IMG/VR virus record: IMGVR_UViG_3300005253_001115
Location: 186,001 to 250,000 of that record
DNA from: a virus
DNA length: 64,000 bases
Reading direction: 5' to 3' (one strand)
Every line of letters begins with the position of its first letter. Within the stretch, counting starts at the first letter, position 1. A model generated the notes under the pieces. The model worked only from the letters and a program-made list of their open reading frames with translations. It did not search any database and was not told where the DNA came from. Below are positions 33,189-41,594 of the stretch, piece by piece. A program made the position numbers and the translations under genes.

Positions 33189-34131
33189 CCGTCTCCTCTC
33201 CGAGCACCTCTCGCTCGGCTTTCTTGATCTTAATGAGTTCCCTGCGTTTTCCCTTCAGGAACTTAGTCCGGTCCGGTCGGAAACATTGACCGGCGAACTC
33301 ACAATAGCGCATCTTACGCGCATATTTCTCGTTGGGGCAGATGGCCCTGGCATCCTCGATGTTGCCCTTCTTCATGATCTCCTTGACCTCGGGGTACTCG
33401 ACCCGGAAGTCCTCTAGCGCCTGGGGCGCAAGATCATGGAACATGAAGCGCATCTTATTGGGGTAATCCCTCGGAATGTAACAGAAAGCGATTCCCTCGA
33501 TATCCTGATCCAGACCCCAATCCCTCGGGGTGCAGAGTTCGGCGTATGTTCCCGCTTGGGCTACGTGTGGGGGATCAGGCTCCTTCAGGGCTCTCACAAC
33601 AGACGAGGACGCCTTCGTTTTGACCTCAAGTAGGTACAGGTGCCCCCCGATAAGAATGAGGCCGTCACAGGAGCCCTTGAGCCCTGAGACGGGATCTATC
33701 AGCTCGAACTCGACGTACCGAGTAGCGAAACCCTTGCAGCAAGGGCCTTCCTCGGGTCCGATAGGGTTGCCTTCCCTGTCCTCCCCACGGGTCCATTCTG
33801 ACCGATGATCCCCGCAATAGGGTGTCCCCAGACCCGGGGATGAGGTATACCAGCACTTCTTGCACTTCCACCTACCGTAAAGGAGCCCTACGCGCCCCAG
33901 GTAAGTCTGGATGACCTCATGGGTCGCAGTTCCGATATTGACGAAGATCTTTCCCATGAAATTGTCACCCACGGAGGCGTTAATGGGGTCCAACATCGCG
34001 AAAAGGTACTCGATTTGACAGAAGGGGAACGAAGATGGCCGAATCCGCACCTTGTACGGGGCCTTCCAGCTCTCGTTCTCAAGCAGCTCCTTCGAGACGT
34101 TCTCAAGGATCTTGTCATGGTTCGCTGTCAT
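33175..34131 (-). CDS. RecB/Cas4-like PD-(D/E)XK exonuclease
   Basis: 318 aa. Nuclease core: GSCDGLILIGGHLYLLEVKTK (D...ExK, ~157-177). Four cysteines flanking it (FPFC near residue 37; CPN... YCEFAGQC near 275-295) could hold an Fe-S cluster as in Cas4/AddB nucleases. A second zinc-like set (CKKC...C..H, ~88-108) is inserted. Divergent from the primase gene across the 13-bp palindrome. Confidence 0.82.
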   Translation of the reverse strand: MTANHDKILENVSKELLENESWKAPYKVRIRPSSFPFCQIEYLFAMLDPINASVGDNFMGKIFVNIGTATHEVIQTYLGRVGLLYGRWKCKKCWYTSSPGLGTPYCGDHRSEWTRGEDREGNPIGPEEGPCCKGFATRYVEFELIDPVSGLKGSCDGLILIGGHLYLLEVKTKASSSVVRALKEPDPPHVAQAGTYAELCTPRDWGLDQDIEGIAFCYIPRDYPNKMRFMFHDLAPQALEDFRVEYPEVKEIMKKGNIEDARAICPNEKYARKMRYCEFAGQCFRPDRTKFLKGKRRELIKIKKAEREVLGEETDGSD

Positions 34132-34138
34132 GCAACTT

Positions 34139-34151
34139 CTTTAGTCTAAAG
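34139..34151. promoter_or_regulatory. Palindromic double CTAAAG box
   Basis: CTTTAGTCTAAAG is a perfect 13-bp palindrome occupying half of the 27-bp gap between the divergent nuclease (start 34131) and primase (start 34159) genes. Each half faces one gene at 7 bp from its ATG. Neither start has another clear ribosome binding site. Confidence 0.6.
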
Positions 34152-34158
34152 GCTTGTC

Positions 34159-35100
34159 ATGGAACGAAAACCAAAACCCGAACTAGACAGAGATTTTATT
34201 GTTGACCAGTTGGAGCGAGTTTGCTCAGATACCAAGATCCACCGGCATGATATAGCCATCCCCTGTCCATTCAAGGCCCACTCCAATCCCAAGCCGTCCT
34301 GCATGGTACACCTATCCGGCCACAAGACCGGAGTGGGCGTGTTCCATTGCTGGAAGTGCGATGCTAAGGGCGGGTGGCCCCGACTAGCCGAGGCTCTGGG
34401 CCTGGAATACGGCGAGAACTACGCTCCCCAGAACCCCTTTAGTGCAAAAAGCCGCGCCATGAAGCAAATTCGGGCGGATGCCGACGAGCAGCTTGAGGCC
34501 CGGTATCGCGATTTCATGCCTCTTGGGGTGACACCTTGGGAGCATGGAGCCTTTCGAGGGCTGCCAGAAGAGTTTCTAGTCAAGGTCGGGGCGAAGAGGT
34601 TCTACGACGACCAGACCGAGTGTTACCGAATCGTATTCCCCGTTAAGAACAAGAACGGGACCACGTTGGGTAGCGTTGCTCGAAGGACTGACAAGGGCAC
34701 CTTCATGCCCTGGCTTAACGCTCCCGGACCCTGGGCTCGGCGAGCGCTGTTCCCTCTACACATCTTGGATCGGCCCCTGGAAACCGTGGTTCTGGTTGAG
34801 GGTTCTTTCGACTCTCTGCGCCTCTGCTATCTGGGAATCCCTGCCCTCTCCATCCTCGGAGCATCTAATTGGACGCCCACCAAACTGAGTACACTGCAAG
34901 GTATGGGCTGCAAGAAGCTCATCATCTGTATGGACGGTGATAAAGCAGGTCGAATAGCTGAGGCACAGATCTTCGAGGAAACAGCAGACAAGATCAAGCG
35001 CAAGAGGTTCCGGTTGCCCATCAACGTAGCAGATCCCGTTGACCCAGGTAACATGAACGAGGAGTTGATCGAGGCTCTCAGAGAGTTCGGCGGCTTTTAG
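34159..35100 (+). CDS. DnaG-type primase
   Basis: 313 aa. N-terminal zinc-binding domain PCPFKAHSNPKPSC...FHCWKC (~35-72), then a TOPRIM domain with VVLVEGSFDSL (~212) and ICMDGDKAGR (~258). Shorter than cellular DnaG and lacking a helicase-interaction domain. Synthesises RNA primers at phage forks. Its stop overlaps the convergent LamG gene. Confidence 0.9.
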   Translation: MERKPKPELDRDFIVDQLERVCSDTKIHRHDIAIPCPFKAHSNPKPSCMVHLSGHKTGVGVFHCWKCDAKGGWPRLAEALGLEYGENYAPQNPFSAKSRAMKQIRADADEQLEARYRDFMPLGVTPWEHGAFRGLPEEFLVKVGAKRFYDDQTECYRIVFPVKNKNGTTLGSVARRTDKGTFMPWLNAPGPWARRALFPLHILDRPLETVVLVEGSFDSLRLCYLGIPALSILGASNWTPTKLSTLQGMGCKKLIICMDGDKAGRIAEAQIFEETADKIKRKRFRLPINVADPVDPGNMNEELIEALREFGGF

Positions 35101-38100
35101 GGGGAATCTATAGTTCGGTTAGACACGTCCATGTTGACACCGCTCAAATCAATCAGCGTGCTGTGGTTGCCCGTATCCTCACCAATATTAGCGATATTTT
35201 GGCCTAGCTGCCACCAGTGCAGCAGAGTGGCGGAAGACACGTAACTGCCAGAGTCAGTGAGCAAGTCGAATCCCGTAGAGCCGCCATTGTAAATTGCGGT
35301 CACCTCACCCGCCGTTAGTGCATTGCTCCACATGGACATTTGGTGATTGACACCCGGCCATTCAGTGCCACCGAAAGCGGCAGTGCCGCCTATTTCCACA
35401 AGCCGAACGATGGTATTGTCCTGAGGCCCAAGATTGTCCTTAGAAGCAGAATCCGCCACTCCTTGGTCAACTCCGTCAATGTAGAGTGTTACAGGGTCCC
35501 CGCCAACTGCTCCGTCGTAGGTGAATACGAAGTGAATCCAAGTGTCATCTGGTATCACATTGAACCATTCCAAATCCTTGAACTCAAAACCCCCAGGTTG
35601 GTTCGCATTGATTTGGATGCGTCCATTGGGCTGTGCAAGAACAGGTGTCTTGGTTTGGATAGTGATCGAGTTCCCTGCCGCCGTGGCTCGCCACAATACG
35701 TCAAATGTGGAAGAGGTAATTTGATCGTTCTTGATCCAACCCATGATGCTCCAAGCATCCACTGAACCCAGATCCTTGGCGATCCCTCCGGTCATGTACT
35801 CGTCAGTACCGTTGAAGACCAGACTGAAACTGGTCGGGGATGAACCGTCCACAGACCCGGGAGCGTCTCCCAGAACGATGACTGTTCCGTTCTCTACCGT
35901 CATTGATCTGACGTTTATGCCGCGCATAGTGTTCATGAAGTCCCTTCCCTTCAGAAAGGTATCTTCGCCCAGCTTGTGGTAGTGTTGTAGGTTAGCTCCA
36001 CTAACGTACTCATTCTTGTTATACCGGAGGTCAAGACCGTGACCTAGTGATGCAACTGTGCGCGCTTCGTTTGCACTTAGAGCCGAGTCCCACATCCCCA
36101 CATGGCTGATCTTACCGGTGAAGGCTAGACCGGCCGAAGCTGCTAGCACCTCGTTAGAACCGCCCAGCTCCACGAAGCGTGACGAGTCAATCATAGTACC
36201 GGCGTTTGTTGTATCCACAACAGGAGCTACGAACCCTCCGTTATAGTACATCGTGATAAAGTTGTCGAACCATACCATGGTGACATGTTGCCACTCTCCC
36301 TCCACTAGAAGGTTGTTGTACCTAACACGCTGCAACACTGTACCTGCCGAATCGGTGACTTGCAGGATAAGTGGCTTTTGTGCGTCGTCGGCGTCAATTT
36401 GCCATGTGATCTCATTGGCGGACAGACCTGCTTGTGCTGGTCCCACGAACACGGGGTACTGCATGCCTGCACTAAGATCGTTCGGCTTTATCCAGGCTGA
36501 AATAGTCCACGAGTTGACCAAACCAATGGGAAGGGCTGTTGCGGTTGCAAGGTTGGCAGTGTCATCAAAGTCTGCGCAGTTACCCACTAGGCTGGTCTCG
36601 ATGATGCCACGGTTACGCATCTCGGCACCAACCCCAGTCTGTTCCGTGGAGATGGTGTATCCACCCGGTACACGATCAGGGAACTGTGTATCTCCTGCGG
36701 GATGTGTTAGGCTGGCTGAAGGGTCTCCAAGCACCCACCAGTGTACCAAGGACGGAGCCTCACCGTAGCACGGGTGCTCTACACGAAGATCTAGATTCTT
36801 CCAACCACCACTATAGACTGCCTTAACCCCGTTTTCCGTTACAGGAACAGACCACAGAGCTACAGAGTGTAGATCACCGTCAAACTGGTCGTTGACGCCT
36901 CGGCCATCGTAAAGGAAGTGGGTGCTTCGGGAAACGTTCGTTGTCGAGACAATACCACCGATCACAGGAGGCAGGTCATCCAGCCCATTAACAAAGAACC
37001 TAGCCGAGAACGTATCCTGCTTGCAGCCGAGGATATGGTACCACTGATCCTCTACTACCGGAGTGGTTCCTGTCAGAACGTTGAACGTCCCTGCCGCGTT
37101 GGAGAACTCGTACTCCCAAAAAGACACGCCGCCAGATGTGACAAGACTGAGAGCGATCTGGTCGAAGTTGCTGATGCCGTTAGTGACTCGCCAAACTTCC
37201 CGAGTAACGCCCTCAGCAGGAAGGCTTGTGGGCTTGACCCAGGCGGCAACTGTATGAGCGTTACCGACACCCTGAAACTTGTCGGTCTCGCCAACGGTAC
37301 CTGCTGCATCCTTACGGTAGAAAGATCCTTCAGGAGCAGAACGACGAACCTTTTCCGCTGTCTGCGTGCTATCAACATCAGGGATAGCTGTAGGAGCAAA
37401 GTTTGTGTGGACGGCACTACTAGGGGAGTCCCCATACCTGTACCACGTCTCTAGGTTGCCGTTACTGACGTAATCTCCGTGCCCCAGATTGAAATCGACA
37501 TCGGTGCCAGAACCAGCATTGTAAATGGTTGAGATCTCGGCTTGCCCCAGTGGAAGGTTCCAGTGTGCGTGCGAATGGATGAAACCTTCAAACTTCTGGG
37601 CGAGGGAGGGGGTGTGAAGATTCCCCGCCGTGATGGACCGCAGTGTGTTGGTCTGGCTACCTGAGATGTCCGTCACGTTCGTCATGTAGGAGTTCATGTT
37701 AAGGCCGTTACGATAGACCGTCAGGGTCGCGCCGTCCCAGGTAACAACAATCTGGTGCCAGGAATTAACCCCGAAGAAGAACCCGTCTACTCCCGCCGTG
37801 TCGGTGTCTTCGACAGCGATCTGTCGCTTCTTGAAGACGGTGCCACCAGAGTTGTACATTGTGACGGAGAAGATGCCGCCCGTCTCAATAGCGATATCTA
37901 AAGAATTGGTAAGGCCACCGTTAAGAGTACCCATGCTGTAGATGGTTTGGTTGCTGGCAGGGGACAGAGAGGTGGGGGCGCACCAAACCATGTGGGTCCA
38001 AGCGTTAGTTACGTTTAGATCCGAGTCACCAGAAATAACAGCGGAGTCGCTGGTGCCGTTGAAGAACATGGCGGCGTTGTGGTGCGTCTTGGACTGGGGG

Positions 38101-38192
38101 TTCGCCAAAAAACTGTTCGAGCGATTACACGACTGGGTAGGCTGGCCACCTCCGAGTAGTCGGTACGGGATATCTCCTGCAAGTCTAGGCAT
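35097..38192 (-). CDS. Large protein with four LamG-like domains
   Basis: 1031 aa. Four successive concanavalin/LamG-like modules of about 220-250 residues share the pattern of a jelly-roll core (FNGTSD, WTISAWIKP, WHQIVVTWDGATLTVYRNG, then VDFNLGHGDYVS...LxHWWxLG). Such modules bind glycans and usually sit in phage tail or head-decoration proteins. No membrane segment or signal peptide. Its position among replication genes is unusual. Confidence 0.85.
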   Translation of the reverse strand: MPRLAGDIPYRLLGGGQPTQSCNRSNSFLANPQSKTHHNAAMFFNGTSDSAVISGDSDLNVTNAWTHMVWCAPTSLSPASNQTIYSMGTLNGGLTNSLDIAIETGGIFSVTMYNSGGTVFKKRQIAVEDTDTAGVDGFFFGVNSWHQIVVTWDGATLTVYRNGLNMNSYMTNVTDISGSQTNTLRSITAGNLHTPSLAQKFEGFIHSHAHWNLPLGQAEISTIYNAGSGTDVDFNLGHGDYVSNGNLETWYRYGDSPSSAVHTNFAPTAIPDVDSTQTAEKVRRSAPEGSFYRKDAAGTVGETDKFQGVGNAHTVAAWVKPTSLPAEGVTREVWRVTNGISNFDQIALSLVTSGGVSFWEYEFSNAAGTFNVLTGTTPVVEDQWYHILGCKQDTFSARFFVNGLDDLPPVIGGIVSTTNVSRSTHFLYDGRGVNDQFDGDLHSVALWSVPVTENGVKAVYSGGWKNLDLRVEHPCYGEAPSLVHWWVLGDPSASLTHPAGDTQFPDRVPGGYTISTEQTGVGAEMRNRGIIETSLVGNCADFDDTANLATATALPIGLVNSWTISAWIKPNDLSAGMQYPVFVGPAQAGLSANEITWQIDADDAQKPLILQVTDSAGTVLQRVRYNNLLVEGEWQHVTMVWFDNFITMYYNGGFVAPVVDTTNAGTMIDSSRFVELGGSNEVLAASAGLAFTGKISHVGMWDSALSANEARTVASLGHGLDLRYNKNEYVSGANLQHYHKLGEDTFLKGRDFMNTMRGINVRSMTVENGTVIVLGDAPGSVDGSSPTSFSLVFNGTDEYMTGGIAKDLGSVDAWSIMGWIKNDQITSSTFDVLWRATAAGNSITIQTKTPVLAQPNGRIQINANQPGGFEFKDLEWFNVIPDDTWIHFVFTYDGAVGGDPVTLYIDGVDQGVADSASKDNLGPQDNTIVRLVEIGGTAAFGGTEWPGVNHQMSMWSNALTAGEVTAIYNGGSTGFDLLTDSGSYVSSATLLHWWQLGQNIANIGEDTGNHSTLIDLSGVNMDVSNRTIDSP

Positions 38193-38556
38193 TCTTTTCC
38201 CATCTCCCGGGCTTTGGATTCTCTACCAGAAAAGACAGCAGGCCATTGAAGCTTCCATCGAATCTGTAACCCCTGTCGTCTACGTAAATTGCGGCCTCAG
38301 GCTTCTCAAGGCTCACCGGAATAGGGGGGAACCCCCAGTGTTGTAACCAATTCTCGATCGCTTCGACCCCGCCCGGCTCATTTGCTCTTGCGGAGAAGAT
38401 CACCAGATTGTATCTTTGCCCCATCCACGCTACTGCGCCTTTGGCTCCGGGAACCGGCTTGCCCCCTGGGGTAGGAAAGTTCTCTTCTCGCTCTTTGTAT
38501 TCGTGCAGCACACCGTCAAAGTCTAAAGCAATGGTGAGGTCTCGGTCGTAAGTCAC
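38185..38556 (-). CDS. HAD-superfamily phosphatase-like protein
   Basis: 123 aa. Motif I ALDFDGVLHEY (~11-21), motif II VIFSAR (~53) and IYVDDRGYRFDG (~90). Minimal cap-less HAD fold as found in phage polynucleotide-phosphatase-like proteins. Substrate unknown. Overlaps the LamG gene by 8 bp, so the two are coupled. Confidence 0.82.
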   Translation of the reverse strand: MTYDRDLTIALDFDGVLHEYKEREENFPTPGGKPVPGAKGAVAWMGQRYNLVIFSARANEPGGVEAIENWLQHWGFPPIPVSLEKPEAAIYVDDRGYRFDGSFNGLLSFLVENPKPGRWEKNA

Positions 38557-38604
38557 TTGATTCTCCGCTATTTGAAAGATAACAGGCCCTACCCCCTCTT
38601 TACT

Positions 38605-38610
38605 CTAAAG
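38605..38610 (+). promoter_or_regulatory. CTAAAG box
   Basis: TTACTCTAAAGGAG combines the box with the ribosome binding site of the gene at 38618. Confidence 0.4.
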
Positions 38611-38617
38611 GAGTAGC

Positions 38618-38806
38618 ATGTCTAGAAAAGTCCAAATTCGGGTCGATCTCCCCCAGGAAGAATACGAGGCAGTCAAGCTGGTGGCGGGAAGCTCCGCTAG
38701 CGTCCCGGGCTACATGAGAAATGCTCTGAAGGAGCACATCGAGAGATGGCGAAGAAGTCTGGCTGGCACAAGCTCTTCGGTAGAGCCTACCACAAGGCAA
38801 CGCTAA
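38618..38806 (+). CDS. Putative ribbon-helix-helix DNA-binding protein
   Basis: 62 aa. KVQIRVDLPQEEYEAVKLVA (ribbon plus helix) and SVPGYMRNALKEHIERWRR (second helix) fit the MetJ/Arc-type ribbon-helix-helix fold. Strong AAAGGAG site. Coupled to the next gene by TAATG. Probably a small transcriptional regulator. Confidence 0.7.
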   Translation: MSRKVQIRVDLPQEEYEAVKLVAGSSASVPGYMRNALKEHIERWRRSLAGTSSSVEPTTRQR

Positions 38807-39036
38807 TGGCACCTGTGTATGAATATCTGTGTAACAAAGGCCACGAGACCGAGATAGAACAGCGAATCGTAGAGGATGCCCTCACGGTATGCCCTAAGAA
38901 GGGGTGCAGATGTAAGGCTAAGCGCCTGATTTCCCGAACGAATTTTCAGTTGAAGGGCAACGGCTGGTTCAACCAGGGCTACTCTGGTTCCAGCAACGTG
39001 GCCCCGACAACCAGGGCAAAAGCGAAGGGTAAATAG
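38806..39036 (+). CDS. FmdB-type zinc-ribbon protein
   Basis: 76 aa. The start MAPVYEYLC matches the FmdB family N-terminus, with CNKGH, then CPKKGC and SRTNFQLKGNGWF near the middle, all typical. The ATG shares its A with the preceding stop; an in-frame ATG at 38746 lies inside the preceding gene and has a GGAG nearby, so a longer form is possible. Role unknown. Confidence 0.8.
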   Translation: MAPVYEYLCNKGHETEIEQRIVEDALTVCPKKGCRCKAKRLISRTNFQLKGNGWFNQGYSGSSNVAPTTRAKAKGK

Positions 39037-39053
39037 GGGGTTATCTCTACGAT

Positions 39054-39416
39054 ATGTACTGGGGCGGTGTTACACCTGAAATGCTGGCAGCAATGCAGAG
39101 AGGCACCTATGTGTCTCCTGCCTCGAAGGAGGCGAAGGAGAAGGCTGAGCAAGTTGCTGCCGACGCCAAGAAAACGCCTGATGAGAAGTTGCGGGACGGG
39201 TTTCGGTCTTGCAAAGAGGCCGGAAAGAAGCTACCAAGAAGGCTCCTTGGGATCGTAGATCGCGAGACCGGAAAGATGACCGACCAGTACACTGTCATGG
39301 AAGGCCATGAGAAAGAAGTTTCCAAGATCATCATGGATGCGTTCCTAGAACAGCTTGACATTGAACTGCTGGAACGAGGCTTGATTGTAGATGAAAAGCA
39401 GGAACAAGCACGATAG
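39054..39416 (+). CDS. Hypothetical protein, 120 aa
   Basis: Helical, highly charged protein (Lys/Glu-rich residues 20-50) that ends in EKQEQAR. A GGGGGTTATC stretch precedes the ATG. No family recognised. Confidence 0.65.
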   Translation: MYWGGVTPEMLAAMQRGTYVSPASKEAKEKAEQVAADAKKTPDEKLRDGFRSCKEAGKKLPRRLLGIVDRETGKMTDQYTVMEGHEKEVSKIIMDAFLEQLDIELLERGLIVDEKQEQAR

Positions 39417-39501
39417 CTCATGCGCGTACTCGGAGGGGCTAGGGCCTTCAATCCCATCGCCCGAGGGATCATGCCCCTCTATGCGCTCCACTAACCCGAT
39501 C

Positions 39502-39526
39502 CTGGGGACATTATCATGTCCCAGGC
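39502..39526 (+). terminator. Hairpin downstream of 39054-39416
   Basis: CCTGGGGACA pairs with TGTCCCAGG (one bulged G) around a TTATCA loop. It lies about 90 bp after the stop, with no long T run, so termination is tentative. Confidence 0.4.
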
Positions 39527-39594
39527 TCATCAAGAAGATCATCTAAAATGTCCATCACCTGAAGACAGACACCGTAGCCGCGAGCCGCCCTAGT

Positions 39595-39634
39595 TGTTCG
39601 ATACGATCAATGTACTCTGTACACCAATCGAACA
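39595..39634 (+). promoter_or_regulatory. Stem-loop in the leader of 39651-40091
   Basis: TGTTCGAT pairs with ATCGAACA across 24 nt, and the loop holds a second small stem (GTAC/GTAC around TCT). It ends 4 nt before the AAGGAG site of the next gene and could hide or expose it. Confidence 0.5.
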
Positions 39635-39650
39635 TCTAAGGAGCGCTAAA

Positions 39651-40091
39651 ATGCGTACTGAAACAATCCGTGAAAACGGCTACTTCTACATCAAAGTCAA
39701 GATCCTCTCCCTGGCCGCAGAGGCCAAAATCATCCGCAAACAAGAGCAGAAGGCTCGCGCACACGGGAATCGTTCCCTGCGCATTGGCCTTGCCGACCAC
39801 CGTCGGGGCATCGTGCGTCACGAGGCGCGTCATGCCCAACTGGCGTATGGCTTCCTTCGTGGTATGCCCTACAAGAGGATGGAGGCCAAGTGCCACCCCG
39901 GTTGTGGGCCGGACTTCGCCAAGGTGAAGTCTTCCATCGAGCGGTACGTCTGTGCCCGCCGGGAGATCGGCACAGAAGTGGACGAGTACGGCTACACTGT
40001 CACTAAGTGGGAGCCCATCGAGGAGTTCAATGCGCGTAAGGCGCAGCTCCTAGCTGACTTCGACAAGTGGGTGGCCGAAGCCAAGGCGTAG
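39651..40091 (+). CDS. Hypothetical protein, 146 aa
   Basis: Basic protein with many Arg, Lys and His residues in the first 75 residues, then CHPGCG and an acidic C-terminus. AAGGAGCGCTAAA precedes the ATG, which favours this start over an upstream in-frame one at 39594. Nucleic-acid binding is plausible. Confidence 0.75.
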   Translation: MRTETIRENGYFYIKVKILSLAAEAKIIRKQEQKARAHGNRSLRIGLADHRRGIVRHEARHAQLAYGFLRGMPYKRMEAKCHPGCGPDFAKVKSSIERYVCARREIGTEVDEYGYTVTKWEPIEEFNARKAQLLADFDKWVAEAKA

Positions 40092-40098
40092 CGAGAAG

Positions 40099-40119
40099 CC
40101 CGGGAGGGTGCCTCCCGGG
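40099..40119. terminator. GC-rich hairpin between convergent genes
   Basis: CCCGGGAGG and CCTCCCGGG with a GTG loop, in the 32-bp gap between the plus gene ending at 40091 and the minus gene ending at 40124. It can serve both directions; T runs are short. Confidence 0.6.
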
Positions 40120-40123
40120 TTAC

Positions 40124-40726
40124 CTACCCCACGCGAGAGGTAAAGACGTACTGTGCCATCACAGTGCTTCGTCCCATGTAGCAATAGTATTCGTAGTCCC
40201 GATTGAACCAGATATCTCTTTCCTTCTGAGAAAGCTTCTCTCCCAAGTTGTGAATGAAGTCTTCGGAATTCCAGCGATCATTGGAATACGCTGGGTTATT
40301 CAGCATAACGTTGACGCATAGCATGGTATTAAACGGGCACCTGTGCATAGTGTTTACGGTCATGCTAACCAGTGCTGACGAGATAGCTGTACTGGTGGTA
40401 TCCAAATACACCAAGGCGGGGTTAAATGCTGACAGGTTCGTTGACAGCACCATATCCCACATGCCGTAAAACCATTCGGCCTCAGGCCAACACAGCCTGT
40501 TACCTAGAATGAACTCTTCATTGTTATCCACACCCCGAAGCTGCTCGGCGGTGGCCAAACCAGAAGCCACAATCTGTGCAGATTCAGAATTGGTTCTGGT
40601 TTGCTTGTTGCACAAGAACCAGTATTGGCGGTCCAGCGGAATAACGTAACCGAACACTTTCATGTACAGATTGAACAGCCACGCTCGGGCCGCTATCTTT
40701 TCATCGTTGTTGTATTCTTCTAGCAT
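40124..40726 (-). CDS. Hypothetical protein, 200 aa
   Basis: Start at 40726 follows GAGGAGCATAAT; the in-frame ATG at 40753 lies inside the upstream gene. Aromatic-rich protein (RQYWFLCNK, AEWFYGMWDM). No recognised domain. Last gene of the repeat-protein operon. Confidence 0.7.
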   Translation of the reverse strand: MLEEYNNDEKIAARAWLFNLYMKVFGYVIPLDRQYWFLCNKQTRTNSESAQIVASGLATAEQLRGVDNNEEFILGNRLCWPEAEWFYGMWDMVLSTNLSAFNPALVYLDTTSTAISSALVSMTVNTMHRCPFNTMLCVNVMLNNPAYSNDRWNSEDFIHNLGEKLSQKERDIWFNRDYEYYCYMGRSTVMAQYVFTSRVG

Positions 40727-40727
40727 A

Positions 40728-41594
40728 TTATGCTCCTCTGGTGTTGAAGACATCAGTGTATCCTCGTTTTTTAGCGAGCTTCAAGAGCTTAGGTCCGTAG
40801 AGAGGCCAACCATCTTTGTTGTTCTTTTTCTTCTCTCTCATAGTAGAGAGCTTATTTCCTAGGGACTTCTCTACATGATCCTTAGAGACAGTGCTAGGAG
40901 CCCTGTCTTCGTGAGAATTCATCCACAGGAAAAGCTCTTCAGCCCATTCTAGAGCTTCACGGGTTAGATCGACCCTATTGAAAACAGCAGGGTAACCCCG
41001 TTTCTTAGCAAGCTTCATGAGCTTAGAACCATAGATAAGCCAGCCTCTTTTGTTGTTCTTTTTGATGTCTCTCATAGTAGAGAGTTTGCTTCCGAGAGCT
41101 TTCTCTACTGTGTCTTTAGACACAGCGCTAGGAGTCTTACTTTCGTGAGAATCCATCCACTCGAAAAGTTCTTCGGCCCGGGCCATAGCTACCTTGGTAA
41201 GATCGGTTCTGTTGAAGACATCAAGATAACCACGTTTTTTAGAGAGCTTTAGAAGCTCTGATCCGTAGATAGGCCAGCCCTCTTTGTTGTTCTTCTTGTT
41301 GGTTCTCATCTTAGAAAGCTTTCTACCTAGAACCTTTTCTGTCCGGTCTTTGGATTTCTGACTAGGAATCTTGCCTCCGTGGGAATCCATAAAGGAGAAA
41401 AGAGTTTTGGCCCACTCTATCGCTGAAGCAGTAAGATCCCCATCAGAGTCAGACAAGAACCACGCCAAGTCTTCGGCGTTTCTTTCCCAATACACCATGT
41501 CTTCGGGTCTATGTGAAGACGGCAAGCCTTTGTCGTACCTGTGTCTCTGGTTCCTAAGGTACACGGCGTAGTTGTCGTATGCTTCAGTGTTCAT
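40728..41594 (-). CDS. Repeat protein C, three helicase-associated-like repeats
   Basis: 288 aa. An N-terminal domain of ~60 residues (LRNQRHRYDKGLPSSH, VYWERNAEDLAWFLSD) precedes three ~77-residue repeats with the pattern aELFxWMdSHxxKxPS..SKD.vEKaLGxKLSxMRxxKKNNxxGWxxYGxKLLKLAKKRGYxDVFN. The pattern resembles the helicase-associated (HA) repeat found at the C-termini of DExH helicases. Coupled to gene B by ATGA. Confidence 0.75.
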   Translation of the reverse strand: MNTEAYDNYAVYLRNQRHRYDKGLPSSHRPEDMVYWERNAEDLAWFLSDSDGDLTASAIEWAKTLFSFMDSHGGKIPSQKSKDRTEKVLGRKLSKMRTNKKNNKEGWPIYGSELLKLSKKRGYLDVFNRTDLTKVAMARAEELFEWMDSHESKTPSAVSKDTVEKALGSKLSTMRDIKKNNKRGWLIYGSKLMKLAKKRGYPAVFNRVDLTREALEWAEELFLWMNSHEDRAPSTVSKDHVEKSLGNKLSTMREKKKNNKDGWPLYGPKLLKLAKKRGYTDVFNTRGA

